In this document: positions 1-7,798 of the stretch, one piece after another
Position numbering within the stretch: the first letter of the stretch is position 1
Layout of the letters: every line of letters begins with the position of its first letter
Assembly: GCA_902797895.1 (NCBI GenBank)
Contig: CADBUS010000194.1
Coordinates: 1 to 11,919 of the forward strand
Length of the DNA: 11,919 nt
Direction: 5' to 3'
DNA from: an uncultured Bacteroidia bacterium
GTDB lineage: Bacteria; Bacteroidota; Bacteroidia; Bacteroidales; UBA932
Position numbers and translations under genes: made by a program
The notes under the pieces: generated by a model
Database searches by the model: none
The model's input: the letters and a program-made list of their open reading frames with translations, nothing else
What the model was told of the DNA's origin: nothing

Positions 1-1
1 G

Positions 2-262
2 GGCTTTACAAAAGAGCAGGCGGAGTACCGCTTCGGCTTTTTGATGAACGCCTTTAAGTATGGAGCTCCTCCGCACGGAGGAATTGCTTTTGGCTTTGAC
101 CGCCTCTGCGCACTCTTTGGCGGCCAGGAGACTATCAGAGATTTCATTGCATTTCCAAAGAATAATATGGGGCGCGATATTATGGCAGAGTCGCCATCGG
201 TAATAGATGATTCTCAGTTAGATGAGCTCTATCTGAAGAGTACTTTCAAAAAAGAGGGTTAA
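2..262 (+). CDS. aspS: Aspartyl-tRNA synthetase, C-terminal fragment (5' end outside window)
   Basis: Class II aminoacyl-tRNA synthetase that charges tRNA(Asp) with aspartate in the cytoplasm. Only the last 86 codons are present; the reading frame is open to the left edge, so no start codon lies in the window. The visible part contains class II motif 3 (GGIAFGFDRL), whose arginine contacts ATP, followed by the family-typical run SIRDFIAFPKN-like (here TIRDFIAFPKNN). The preceding stretch (RFGFLMNAFKYGAPPHGG) is also typical of bacterial-type AspRS. It stops with TAA one base before rnhB, so the two are almost certainly cotranscribed. The motif makes AspRS much more likely than AsnRS or LysRS. 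Confidence 0.96.
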   Translation, partial: GFTKEQAEYRFGFLMNAFKYGAPPHGGIAFGFDRLCALFGGQETIRDFIAFPKNNMGRDIMAESPSVIDDSQLDELYLKSTFKKEG

Positions 263-263
263 T

Positions 264-974
264 ATGGCGGTCGAGAGAACCAAGCCGGCTCCATACCATT
301 TGGAGGGAGTCTTGGAGGCTGGTTGCGATGAGGCAGGGCGCGGTCCTTTGGCCGGCCCGGTTGTGGCTGCTGCTGTTATTCTCCCTTTTTATCGCGATGG
401 AAAAAATTATGGAACCATAGAGGGCAATCCGCTCTTTACTCATCCGCGCCTTACCGATTCCAAGCAGCTTACCGCAAAGCAGCGAGAGGAGCTCAGACCT
501 CTGATTATGGAGCATAGTCTTGCGTATGGTATAGCAAGAGTAGAGGCAGATGTGATAGATAGGATAAACATTTTGAAAGCCTCTATACTTGCTATGCATC
601 AAGCACTTACAGCGGCAGAGCAGATGCTTCTGACTAAAATTGCCGCAGGTCAGACACCCCCTTGCAGATTGGAGCATATTATTGTAGATGGCAATAGGTT
701 TACACCATACACATCAATAGAGGGAGCTGTAATTGAGCACGATACTATAGTGAAAGGAGATTCCAAATATATCTCCATAGCCGCAGCCTCTATTCTTGCA
801 AAAACAGAGAGAGACCAAATAATGATCTCTCTCTCAGAAAAATATCCACAATATGGGTGGGATAAGAATATGGCATACCCCTCTGCCGCCCATCTGCTTG
901 CCATCAAAAAATATGGCCCAACTCCACATCACCGTATGACATACGGCCCTCTTAAAGAGCTTACTCTCTTTTAG
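264..974 (+). CDS. rnhB: Ribonuclease HII
   Basis: Endonuclease that nicks the RNA strand of RNA/DNA hybrids and removes misincorporated ribonucleotides from DNA. At 236 aa it is close to the usual family size. The catalytic carboxylates are visible: D22 and E23 in the DEAGRGPLAGP motif, D142 in VDGN, and D184 in the block GDSKYISIAAASILAK..RD (about 165-184). The C-terminal YPQYGW...YP...H...KYGPTPHHR signature is complete. The ATG follows the aspS stop by one base, and an SD-like GAGGG at 254-258 sits inside the aspS end, so translational coupling is likely. The gene ends TAG and overlaps the stop codon of convergent mrp by 4 nt. About 25 residues between the first motif and TDSK (FYRDGKNYG and following) look like a slightly enlarged loop. 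Confidence 0.96.
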   Translation: MAVERTKPAPYHLEGVLEAGCDEAGRGPLAGPVVAAAVILPFYRDGKNYGTIEGNPLFTHPRLTDSKQLTAKQREELRPLIMEHSLAYGIARVEADVIDRINILKASILAMHQALTAAEQMLLTKIAAGQTPPCRLEHIIVDGNRFTPYTSIEGAVIEHDTIVKGDSKYISIAAASILAKTERDQIMISLSEKYPQYGWDKNMAYPSAAHLLAIKKYGPTPHHRMTYGPLKELTLF

Positions 975-2086
975 CCAATCTTTGAAGCCAACTGCTCAAA
1001 GGCCTCTGCAACAATTTTTCCCCCCTCCGCCTTTGGGTTTATGCAAACGGGGCGGCCGTCATCTCCTCCCTCCATAACGCTCATAACTATAGGTATTTGC
1101 GCAAGCAGCGGAAGGTTGTACTTTTCTGCCGTTTTCTTGCCGCCCTCCTTGCCGAAGATATAGTATTTGTTATCCGGGAGCTCTGCCGGAGTAAACCAGC
1201 TCATATTCTCCACAACCCCCAAAATAGGTTTGTTTACATCTTGGTTTTGGAACATATTTATACCCTTCTCAACATCGGCAAGAGCTATCTGCTGAGGTGT
1301 GGTAACTATAATGGCTCCTGTTACAGGAATATCCTGAATCATAGTGATATGTATATCTCCTGTGCCTGGTGGAAGGTCTATAAGCAGATAGTCCAACTCT
1401 CCCCACATAACCTCAAGTGCGAGCTGCTTTAAAGCTCCGCAAGCCATAGGGCCTCTCCAGATGAGTGCCTGCTCTGGTGTTACAAAGTAGCCAATGGAAA
1501 TCCATTTTACCCCATACTTCTCTATCGGGACAATAAGATTTTTGCCCTCCGGATATTTCTCACTTGGAGGAAGTTGCGCCATTTCCGGCACAAGGCCCTC
1601 TGTGGCGGTCATCTTTGGAACAGAGGGGCCATATACATCGGCATCCAAAAGTCCCACCTTATAGCCCTGCCTTGCAAGAGTTACCGCCAAATTAACAGCA
1701 ACGGTAGATTTTCCAACTCCTCCCTTGCCCGAGGCCACTGCTATAATCTGCTTGACTTCTGCAAGTTCTGTTGCTCCAAGCTCCCCTCTGCCCACCTCAT
1801 TCTTTTTATGACCGGTAGCTTTTTGCTTATCTATAAGCACCACCACCTTGCTCTCTGCCTTTGGAAAGGCTCTCTTTAGGGCAGCGCGGCAGTTCTCCTT
1901 AAGCTGCTCTGCCATAGGATCGTCTGTATGGAAAACAAGCCGGAACTTGATAGTCCCGGCCTCGCTTGTTTCTTCATTTGGTTGATATGAAAGGTTTTGG
2001 ACAAGATTAAGCTCTATAACCGATTTTTCAATCTCGGGATGGACAACCCCATCCAAAACATTTGCAATATCCTCTAATTGAATCAT
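971..2086 (-). CDS. mrp: Mrp/ApbC-type P-loop ATPase, iron-sulfur cluster carrier
   Basis: Cytosolic MinD/ParA-fold ATPase (371 aa) of the Mrp/ApbC/NBP35 family, which carries Fe-S clusters to apo-proteins. An N-terminal MIP18/DUF59-type domain (about residues 1-90) precedes the deviant Walker A motif GKGGVGKST (120-128). Next come LLDADVYGPS (147-156), with the conserved aspartate, and LIDLPPGTGD (235-244). The C-terminal part reads ENMSWFTPAELPDNKYYIFG where many Mrp proteins have a cluster-binding CxxC. The only cysteines (C66, C216, C348) are not paired, so that motif is absent. From memory this resembles other Bacteroidales Mrp proteins. It lies 4 nt downstream of the S46 peptidase stop and is probably in the same transcript; its TAA overlaps the rnhB TAG. 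Confidence 0.95.
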   Translation of the reverse strand: MIQLEDIANVLDGVVHPEIEKSVIELNLVQNLSYQPNEETSEAGTIKFRLVFHTDDPMAEQLKENCRAALKRAFPKAESKVVVLIDKQKATGHKKNEVGRGELGATELAEVKQIIAVASGKGGVGKSTVAVNLAVTLARQGYKVGLLDADVYGPSVPKMTATEGLVPEMAQLPPSEKYPEGKNLIVPIEKYGVKWISIGYFVTPEQALIWRGPMACGALKQLALEVMWGELDYLLIDLPPGTGDIHITMIQDIPVTGAIIVTTPQQIALADVEKGINMFQNQDVNKPILGVVENMSWFTPAELPDNKYYIFGKEGGKKTAEKYNLPLLAQIPIVMSVMEGGDDGRPVCINPKAEGGKIVAEAFEQLASKIG

Positions 2087-2090
2087 ATTC

Positions 2091-4223
2091 TTAGCTCTTA
2101 ATATCCATTTCGTTCAGCAGCCAAGTAGCACCGCCAAACTTATCTATTATAAAGAGCACATAGCGAATATCTACATTGATACATCTTTGCAGATTTGGCT
2201 CAAATATAATATCTCCGCTCATAGCCTCCCAGTTGCCATCAAATGCAAGACCGATAAGCTCGCCCTTGGCATTCAAAACATCTGAGCCTGAATTACCTCC
2301 GGTAATATCGTTGTTGGAGAGGAAGCATACAGGCATTCTGCCATCTTTAAGTGCATAGCGGCCGTAATCCTTTGCATTGTAGAGCTCTTTGAGTTTAGAA
2401 GGTACTACAAATTCAGGATCATTAGGATTCTCCTTCTGCATAACTCCCTCAAGAGTTGTAATATAGTCGTATGTTACAGCATCCTTTGGCTTGTATCCGC
2501 CAACCTTGCCGTAGGTAAGCCTCATTGTAAAGTTGGCATCAGGATAGATAGGAGCTTTGCCCCTCATCTCCATAAGGCCCTTCATATAGGTCTTTTTTGC
2601 CTCTGCAAGCTCCTGCTCATCTTTCCTCATCTCTGTCATTATAGGCAAAACGCTTGTTGAGAACTGCATAATATACTCAACAATAGGATCGCTTTGAGCA
2701 TTGAAATCCTCTTGGGAGATAGCTGCAATAGCTTTTTCCGGAGAGGTAAAGACAGAGTTGTCAAAGATATTATCCACATACTTATCTATATCTCCACCAA
2801 ATTTCTCTTCTATGGTTTTATAGAAGGCCGGCTGATATGATGGCTCTGTAACATACTGTTTGAACGTTTTTAGCAGAACTTTGGATGTCTGACGATCAAG
2901 CTCAGGAGAGTAATCTTTATAGAAAGATTCAGAAGCCTTTTTGAACGCTTCGGCTTTATTGCCCTCTCTTATTCGTAAAAAGCTTGAAGCAACTCGTGCC
3001 AACTCTACATTGTTGAGAGTCTCCATATAATAATTGACAGCAGTATAAGGTTTGCTCTGCTTCTCTGTGAGTTCATTTATTACATCAATACACTTGCCAT
3101 ACTTAGCCTCTCTCTCTGCGGTTGAGGAGGCCCACTCCTTAAAGGCTCTCTCTTCCTCTTTGCGCCTTACCACAGTGTTGAGTTTTGCAAAGGTCTCATT
3201 CATACCTATGCTGTTTTTGCGGTAGTTGGATGAGCTTGCAAACTTGCTGGCATATTGAATGTTAATCTTTTGATCTGCTCTCATAGCAGCTCTCCAAACA
3301 TTCTCTTTTGCTGTTCTGGCAATAATGCGCGGAGTGTTTTGTACATCTCTGCGCTGAACCACCTCCTGGCTTGTAAGATAACGGTCTGTGCTGCCAGGGA
3401 AGCCTATTACCATAGTAAAATCGCCAGGCTGATAGCCCTTTAGTGAAATGCTCAAGAACTTTTTAGGAGTATATGGAACATTATCCGGAGAGTAATCTGC
3501 AGGATTGTTGTTTTTGTCTGCATAAATTCTGAAAACAGAGAAGTCTCCTGTGTGGCGAGGCCACTCCCAGTTATCGGTCTCTCCACCGAATTTACCTATT
3601 GAGGAAGGCGGAGCGCCAACAAAGCGTATATCTCTAAAGGTCTTTGATACAACAACATAAAAAACATTGCCTTGATAGAAAGAAACCACTCTGGCGTTAA
3701 GATATTTGTTATCTCCAACGGCATTCTTTGTAAGACTGTCTCTAACCTGCCTCATAACTTGCTCCTGCTCAGCCTCTTTCATATCCTTCACCTGCTCCTG
3801 TGCAGAGAGCATAACATCTGTAACATCAATAAACCTATCTATGAAGGTTACGGTAAGTCCCTGAGCAGGAAGCTCCTCTTTGAGGTTCATAGCCCAGAAT
3901 CCGTCTCTCAGATAATCGTGCTCTGTGCTTGAGAGCTTTTGTATGCTTGAATATCCGCAGTGGTGGTTTGTAAATACAAGTCCTTGATTAGAAACCACTT
4001 CTGCAGTACATCCACCGCCAAAAATCATAATGGCATCTTTCAGCGATGAGTTGTTGATGTCGTAAATCTGCTTTGCAGAGAGCTTCAAACCGGCCTTCTG
4101 CATATCCTTGATATTCATCTTCTCCAATAGTGGAAGCAACCACATTCCCTCGTCTGCAAAGAGGGAGAATGGCGAACTCACCAATAGGGCGAGAACAAGG
4201 GAAATAATTCTATTTTTTCTCAT
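2091..4223 (-). CDS. S46-family serine dipeptidyl-peptidase, DPP7-like
   Basis: Secreted serine exopeptidase (710 aa, normal for S46) that removes dipeptides from the N-terminus of oligopeptides in the periplasm, as in peptide-fermenting Bacteroidales. A signal peptide covers residues 1-23 (basic MRKNR, hydrophobic core, cleavage after SLFA), leaving the family-typical mature start DEGMW. The chymotrypsin-fold triad is visible: H88 in TNHHCGY, D227 in HTGDFSVFR, and S645 in GGNSGS. A long, mostly helical lid (about 290-560) splits the peptidase halves, as in this family. The residue 18 positions after the serine is G663 (FDGNWE). DPP11 enzymes, which prefer acidic residues, have Arg here, while DPP7 has Gly, so preference for hydrophobic or broad P1 residues is inferred. 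The start codon is ATG. mrp follows 4 nt downstream. Confidence 0.95.
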   Translation of the reverse strand: MRKNRIISLVLALLVSSPFSLFADEGMWLLPLLEKMNIKDMQKAGLKLSAKQIYDINNSSLKDAIMIFGGGCTAEVVSNQGLVFTNHHCGYSSIQKLSSTEHDYLRDGFWAMNLKEELPAQGLTVTFIDRFIDVTDVMLSAQEQVKDMKEAEQEQVMRQVRDSLTKNAVGDNKYLNARVVSFYQGNVFYVVVSKTFRDIRFVGAPPSSIGKFGGETDNWEWPRHTGDFSVFRIYADKNNNPADYSPDNVPYTPKKFLSISLKGYQPGDFTMVIGFPGSTDRYLTSQEVVQRRDVQNTPRIIARTAKENVWRAAMRADQKINIQYASKFASSSNYRKNSIGMNETFAKLNTVVRRKEEERAFKEWASSTAEREAKYGKCIDVINELTEKQSKPYTAVNYYMETLNNVELARVASSFLRIREGNKAEAFKKASESFYKDYSPELDRQTSKVLLKTFKQYVTEPSYQPAFYKTIEEKFGGDIDKYVDNIFDNSVFTSPEKAIAAISQEDFNAQSDPIVEYIMQFSTSVLPIMTEMRKDEQELAEAKKTYMKGLMEMRGKAPIYPDANFTMRLTYGKVGGYKPKDAVTYDYITTLEGVMQKENPNDPEFVVPSKLKELYNAKDYGRYALKDGRMPVCFLSNNDITGGNSGSDVLNAKGELIGLAFDGNWEAMSGDIIFEPNLQRCINVDIRYVLFIIDKFGGATWLLNEMDIKS

Positions 4224-4363
4224 ACTTTAATTATTATTAGTTTATTATCTTTGAATGTTTGTTTGACTTATAAAAGTTCAATTTGTAAAACTACCAAAAT
4301 AAAACAAAATATCAAAACAGAAGCCGAGCCGGCTAAAGAGAGTAAATCAAAAAAAGAGTAAGC
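4224..4363. promoter_or_regulatory. Divergent intergenic region with candidate promoters
   Basis: This AT-rich 140-bp gap separates the S46 peptidase (leftward) from glycerate kinase (rightward), so it should hold promoters for both. On the plus strand TATCTTTG at 4246-4253 matches the Bacteroides -7 box TAnnTTTG exactly, but no good TTTG is seen about 20 bp upstream, and it would leave a roughly 100-nt leader before glycerate kinase. TCAATTTG at 4278-4285 is a one-mismatch alternative. On the minus strand several TTTTG runs occur but no complete promoter can be picked out. A short palindrome AGCCGGCT sits at 4327-4334. No terminator or small gene was recognised. Confidence 0.4.
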
Positions 4364-5569
4364 GTGATAAAGAGAATTGTTATAGCATCCGACAAATTCA
4401 AAGGGGGACTCTCCTCATTGGAGGCTGGCAATGCCATTAAAGAGGGGTTGTTGGATTATATTGCCGGCGGAGAGTTAAAACTCTTTAGCTCACAGCCTTG
4501 CATAGAGGTTGTGGAGATGGCCGATGGCGGAGACGGAAGCGGTGCGCTCTTTATGCGTCTTGTAGGAGGAGAGAGAGTCTGCTGTAATGCAACAGATGCT
4601 TTGGGAGAGAGCAGAAGTGCGGAGTATATCTTTTCTACCAAAGGGATTGGCGCAGACGGAGTTCCAACCGCTTTTATTGAGATTGCAAAAATATGCGGAT
4701 TGGCAATGGTTCCCGAACACTTGCGTAATCCACTTAATACCACCACATACGGAGTAGGGGAGGTGATTCTTGATGCTTTGAAAAGAGGGGCGGAGCGTAT
4801 TTTTCTTGGGCTTGGAGGAAGTGCTACAAACGACTGCGGAATGGGGTTGCTGCAGCCGCTCGGAATAGATGTAGGTTTAGGTGAGGGGGTTTTTGCAAAT
4901 GGCTCAAACATAAAGGATATGAGGCTGACGGAGGAGGCTTTTGCAAAGGTAAGGGAGCTTATCGGAGGGTGCGAGTTTGTGATTGTTGGGGATGTGGATG
5001 CGCCGCTGCTTGGGCCGAACGGCTCCACATACGCCTTTGCTGCACAGAAGGGGGCCGATCAGAGAGCCATTGAGCAGATGGAGCAACAAATCACCGCCCT
5101 GCTGAAAAGGCTGCCCCCATCTTCGGCCGGTTGTGCGGAAAGGGTTGCGGAGTTTCCCTCAAGCGGAGCCTCCGGCGGAATAGGCTTTATACTGCACTAT
5201 CTGTTTAATGCAAAGCAAGTTAGCGGCTTTGCGCTATTTGGCAATATGCTTAATAATCTGAGAGAGAAGATAATGGCTGCAGACCTTGTAATAAGCGGAG
5301 AGGGAAAGATAGACTCATCGAGTCTTACAGGAAAGGTGGCTGGGGGCGTTATAAAGGAGGTTTCCGCTCTGCAGAACGGGGAGAATTGGGGAGGGAGGCT
5401 ATGGATGTTTTGTGGTACCTCAACGCTAAAGGAGGAGCCACCCATCGCGATGAATATATATCAATTATCAGATATTGAGAGCGATATGGCCGCCAGAATG
5501 AAAATAGAGGGTAAGCTGCTGCGCCAACTCTCCTATTTTGCCGCAATGGAAATGGAGATGCTGATGTAG
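4364..5569 (+). CDS. Glycerate kinase, type I (GlxK/GarK family)
   Basis: Phosphorylates D-glycerate with ATP to give a phosphoglycerate, feeding glycerate into lower glycolysis in the cytoplasm. At 401 aa it is slightly longer than the usual roughly 375-385. Family hallmarks appear in order: ASDKFKGGLSSLEA (8-21), EMADGGDGSG (51-60), NTTTYGVGEVILDAL (125-139), LGLGGSATNDCGMGLL (148-163), and SGEGKIDSSSLTGK (311-324). The start is GTG at 4364, chosen because the first family motif begins only seven residues later; a purine-rich stretch (AAAAAAAGAGTAAGC) precedes it. Whether it makes 2- or 3-phosphoglycerate cannot be told from sequence. It stands alone as a metabolic gene between a divergent peptidase and the EF-G2 operon. 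Confidence 0.93.
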   Translation: MIKRIVIASDKFKGGLSSLEAGNAIKEGLLDYIAGGELKLFSSQPCIEVVEMADGGDGSGALFMRLVGGERVCCNATDALGESRSAEYIFSTKGIGADGVPTAFIEIAKICGLAMVPEHLRNPLNTTTYGVGEVILDALKRGAERIFLGLGGSATNDCGMGLLQPLGIDVGLGEGVFANGSNIKDMRLTEEAFAKVRELIGGCEFVIVGDVDAPLLGPNGSTYAFAAQKGADQRAIEQMEQQITALLKRLPPSSAGCAERVAEFPSSGASGGIGFILHYLFNAKQVSGFALFGNMLNNLREKIMAADLVISGEGKIDSSSLTGKVAGGVIKEVSALQNGENWGGRLWMFCGTSTLKEEPPIAMNIYQLSDIESDMAARMKIEGKLLRQLSYFAAMEMEMLM

Positions 5570-5588
5570 CAGCGGCTCTATTTTTTAT

Positions 5589-5596
5589 TATATTTG
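5589..5596 (+). promoter_or_regulatory. Candidate -7 promoter box upstream of the EF-G2-like gene
   Basis: TATATTTG matches the Bacteroidetes -7 consensus TAnnTTTG exactly and would start transcription roughly 25-30 nt before the ATG at 5631. No clear TTTG/TTG -33 element lies about 20 bp upstream, where the end of the glycerate kinase gene reads GATGTAGC, so support is partial. The consensus itself is known from Bacteroides work; its use here is inferred. Confidence 0.4.
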
Positions 5597-5630
5597 AAAC
5601 CCTGTTTGAAAAATTTGAAAAAAAATAAAT

Positions 5631-7781
5631 ATGAAGAGTTACGAAACCAAAAACGTGCGCAACGTCGTTCTGCTTGGTAGCCCAAAGGCGGGCAAGACCA
5701 TTCTGGCAGAGAGTATGATGTTTGAAGGCAAGGTCATAGACCGCCGCGGCTCTATTGAGGGCAAGAACACAATGAGTGATAATACCGAGATAGAGCAGAT
5801 CTATCAGAGATCTATCTATTCAACCCTCTTATACACAGAGTTTAAGGAGACAAAGTTCAACATCATAGATACTCCGGGTTCAGATGACTTTGTAGGCGGC
5901 GTATATTCTGCTTTCACCGTTTGTGAGACAGGTATTATGCTTGTAAACTCAACCCAGGGAGTAGAGGTTGGTACGGAGCTCTTTATGCGCCAGGCACAAA
6001 AACATAACAAGCCGATAGTTATAGCTGTAAACCAGTTGGATCACGAGAAGGCAGACTGGCATCTTGCAATAGACTCTCTTAAAAACATTTATGGAGGCAA
6101 GATAGTTCAGGTGCAGTTCCCTGTGGCAGTTGGCGCCGCTTTTGACTCCTTTGTGGATGTGCTTAAGATGAAGATGTACAAATTCAAGGATGATACCGGA
6201 ATAAGAGAGGAGATGGAGATTCCTGCAGAGCTTATGGACGAGGCTCAAGCACTTCAGCAGGAGCTTATTGAAAAGGCTGCCGAGAATGACGAGACTCTTA
6301 TGGAGACCTTCTTTGAAAAGGGCTCTCTTACAGAGGATGAGATTCGTGCAGGACTTAGGGCCGGTATGATAAAGGCTGATATATTTCCGGTTTTCTGCCT
6401 CTCCGGCAAAAAGGACATAGGAGTTAAGAGATTGATGGAGTTTGTTATAAACACCGCTCCGGATCCAAGCAGCCAAGAGGCTGAGCTTAAAGATGGTGGA
6501 AGCCAGAAGATAGATTCTTCCGGAGCCACCTCTCTCTATTTCTACAAAACCGCGCTGGAGCAGCACCTTGGCGATGTTGCCTACTTTAAGGTTATGAGCG
6601 GAACTTTGAAAGAGGGTATGGATTTGGTTAATCCGGAGACAGGAGACAAGGAGAGAGTTTCCATAATATATGCGGCTGCCGGAAAGAAGAGAGAGAAGAT
6701 TTCTGAAATGAAGGCCGGAGATATTGGTTGCACAGTTAAGCTAAAGAGCGTTAAGGCCGGGCAGACACTCTGCTCCGGTAGCGAAACAGTATATGCTCCA
6801 ACCAAATTCCCTGAGCCTAAGTTCCGTACAGCCATTAAGGCCAAAGAGGAGAAGGATGAGGAGAAGCTCGGCGAGCTCCTTAACCGCGCCTCTGCAGAAG
6901 ATCCTACAATTGTGGTAGAGTATTCCAAGGAGCTTAAACAGACCATATTAAGCGGCCAGGGCGAACACCATATAAACATTTTGAAATGGAAGCTCAACAA
7001 TGTAGATAAGTTAGAGATAGAGCTTATGGCTCCAAAAATCCCTTATAGAGAGACCATTACAAAGGTTGCTATTGCAGACTACAGACATAAGAAGCAGAGT
7101 GGTGGCGCAGGTCAGTTCGGTGAGGTCCACCTGCTTATTGAGCCATACTACGAGGGCAAGCCGGAGCAGAACAGATTTAAGGTAGATGGTCAGGAGATGG
7201 TACTCAATGTTAAGGGCAAGGAGGAGTATCCGCTTGAGTGGGGAGGCAAATTGGAGTACTACAACTGTATTGTTGGAGGTGCGATAGATGCACGCTTTAT
7301 GCCGGCTATCCTAAAGGGTGTTATGGAGAAGATGACAGAGGGCCCTCTAACAGGCTCATACGCAAGAGACATTAGGGTTTATGTGTTTGATGGTAAGATG
7401 CACCCGGTAGATTCCAACGAGCTTTCATTCAAACTTGCTGCCCGCAACGCATTTAAGGAGGCATTCAAAAAGGCCGGCCCTAAAATTATGGAGCCGATTT
7501 ACAATATAGAGGTGATGGTTCCTTCTGACTGTATGGGTGATGTAATGAGCGATTTACAAAACCGCCGCGCCATTATAGAGGGTATGCAGAGTGAGAACGG
7601 CTTTGAGGTACTAAAGGCCAGGATTCCTCTTGCAGAGCTTTACAGATACTCAACCACACTCAGTTCACTCACCTCCGGACGCGCAACCTTTACTCAGAGA
7701 TTTGCTGAGTATCAGCAGGTTCCTGCAGATGTACAGGATAAGCTGCTCAAGGCTTACGAGGAGAGCGAGAAGGATGAGTAA
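5631..7781 (+). CDS. EF-G paralogue (EF-G2-like) with degenerate GTPase motifs
   Basis: A 716-aa protein with the full EF-G domain order: G domain (about 1-280), domain II (about 300-390), III (about 395-470), IV (about 475-610) and V (about 615-690). Domain IV/V landmarks are intact: PYRETI (471-476), SGGAGQFGEVH (490-500), HPVDSNELSFK (591-601) and ARIPLAELYRYST (663-675). The P-loop GSPKAGKT (16-23) is good. Other nucleotide-sensing motifs differ from canonical EF-G: switch I RGITI is RSIYS (60-64), the catalytic DTPGH is DTPGS (80-84, His to Ser), and NKxD is NQLD (134-137). This fits the Bacteroides EF-G2 described as lacking GTPase activity and supporting translation during starvation. 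lolD and trmN6 follow closely. It is therefore a second factor, not the main fusA. Confidence 0.93.
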   Translation: MKSYETKNVRNVVLLGSPKAGKTILAESMMFEGKVIDRRGSIEGKNTMSDNTEIEQIYQRSIYSTLLYTEFKETKFNIIDTPGSDDFVGGVYSAFTVCETGIMLVNSTQGVEVGTELFMRQAQKHNKPIVIAVNQLDHEKADWHLAIDSLKNIYGGKIVQVQFPVAVGAAFDSFVDVLKMKMYKFKDDTGIREEMEIPAELMDEAQALQQELIEKAAENDETLMETFFEKGSLTEDEIRAGLRAGMIKADIFPVFCLSGKKDIGVKRLMEFVINTAPDPSSQEAELKDGGSQKIDSSGATSLYFYKTALEQHLGDVAYFKVMSGTLKEGMDLVNPETGDKERVSIIYAAAGKKREKISEMKAGDIGCTVKLKSVKAGQTLCSGSETVYAPTKFPEPKFRTAIKAKEEKDEEKLGELLNRASAEDPTIVVEYSKELKQTILSGQGEHHINILKWKLNNVDKLEIELMAPKIPYRETITKVAIADYRHKKQSGGAGQFGEVHLLIEPYYEGKPEQNRFKVDGQEMVLNVKGKEEYPLEWGGKLEYYNCIVGGAIDARFMPAILKGVMEKMTEGPLTGSYARDIRVYVFDGKMHPVDSNELSFKLAARNAFKEAFKKAGPKIMEPIYNIEVMVPSDCMGDVMSDLQNRRAIIEGMQSENGFEVLKARIPLAELYRYSTTLSSLTSGRATFTQRFAEYQQVPADVQDKLLKAYEESEKDE

Positions 7782-7798
7782 TCTCTGCCCTATTTGAA

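Noticed and set aside
246..677. Open frame of 143 codons on the minus strand across rnhB
   Set aside because: Antisense to rnhB, which has all catalytic motifs; Cys/His-rich random-looking translation.
4456..5028. Open frame of 190 codons on the minus strand inside glycerate kinase
   Set aside because: It is antisense to a gene with clear family motifs, is Ser/Pro-rich low-complexity as expected from a shadow frame, and has no recognisable domain.
5567..5590. Possible rho-independent terminator after glycerate kinase
   Set aside because: A T-run follows the stop, but the preceding AGC/GCT stem has only about 3 bp, too weak to call.
5949..6566. Open frame of 205 codons on the minus strand inside the EF-G2-like gene
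   Set aside because: Shadow of a well-supported coding sequence; composition is not protein-like and no family is recognisable.
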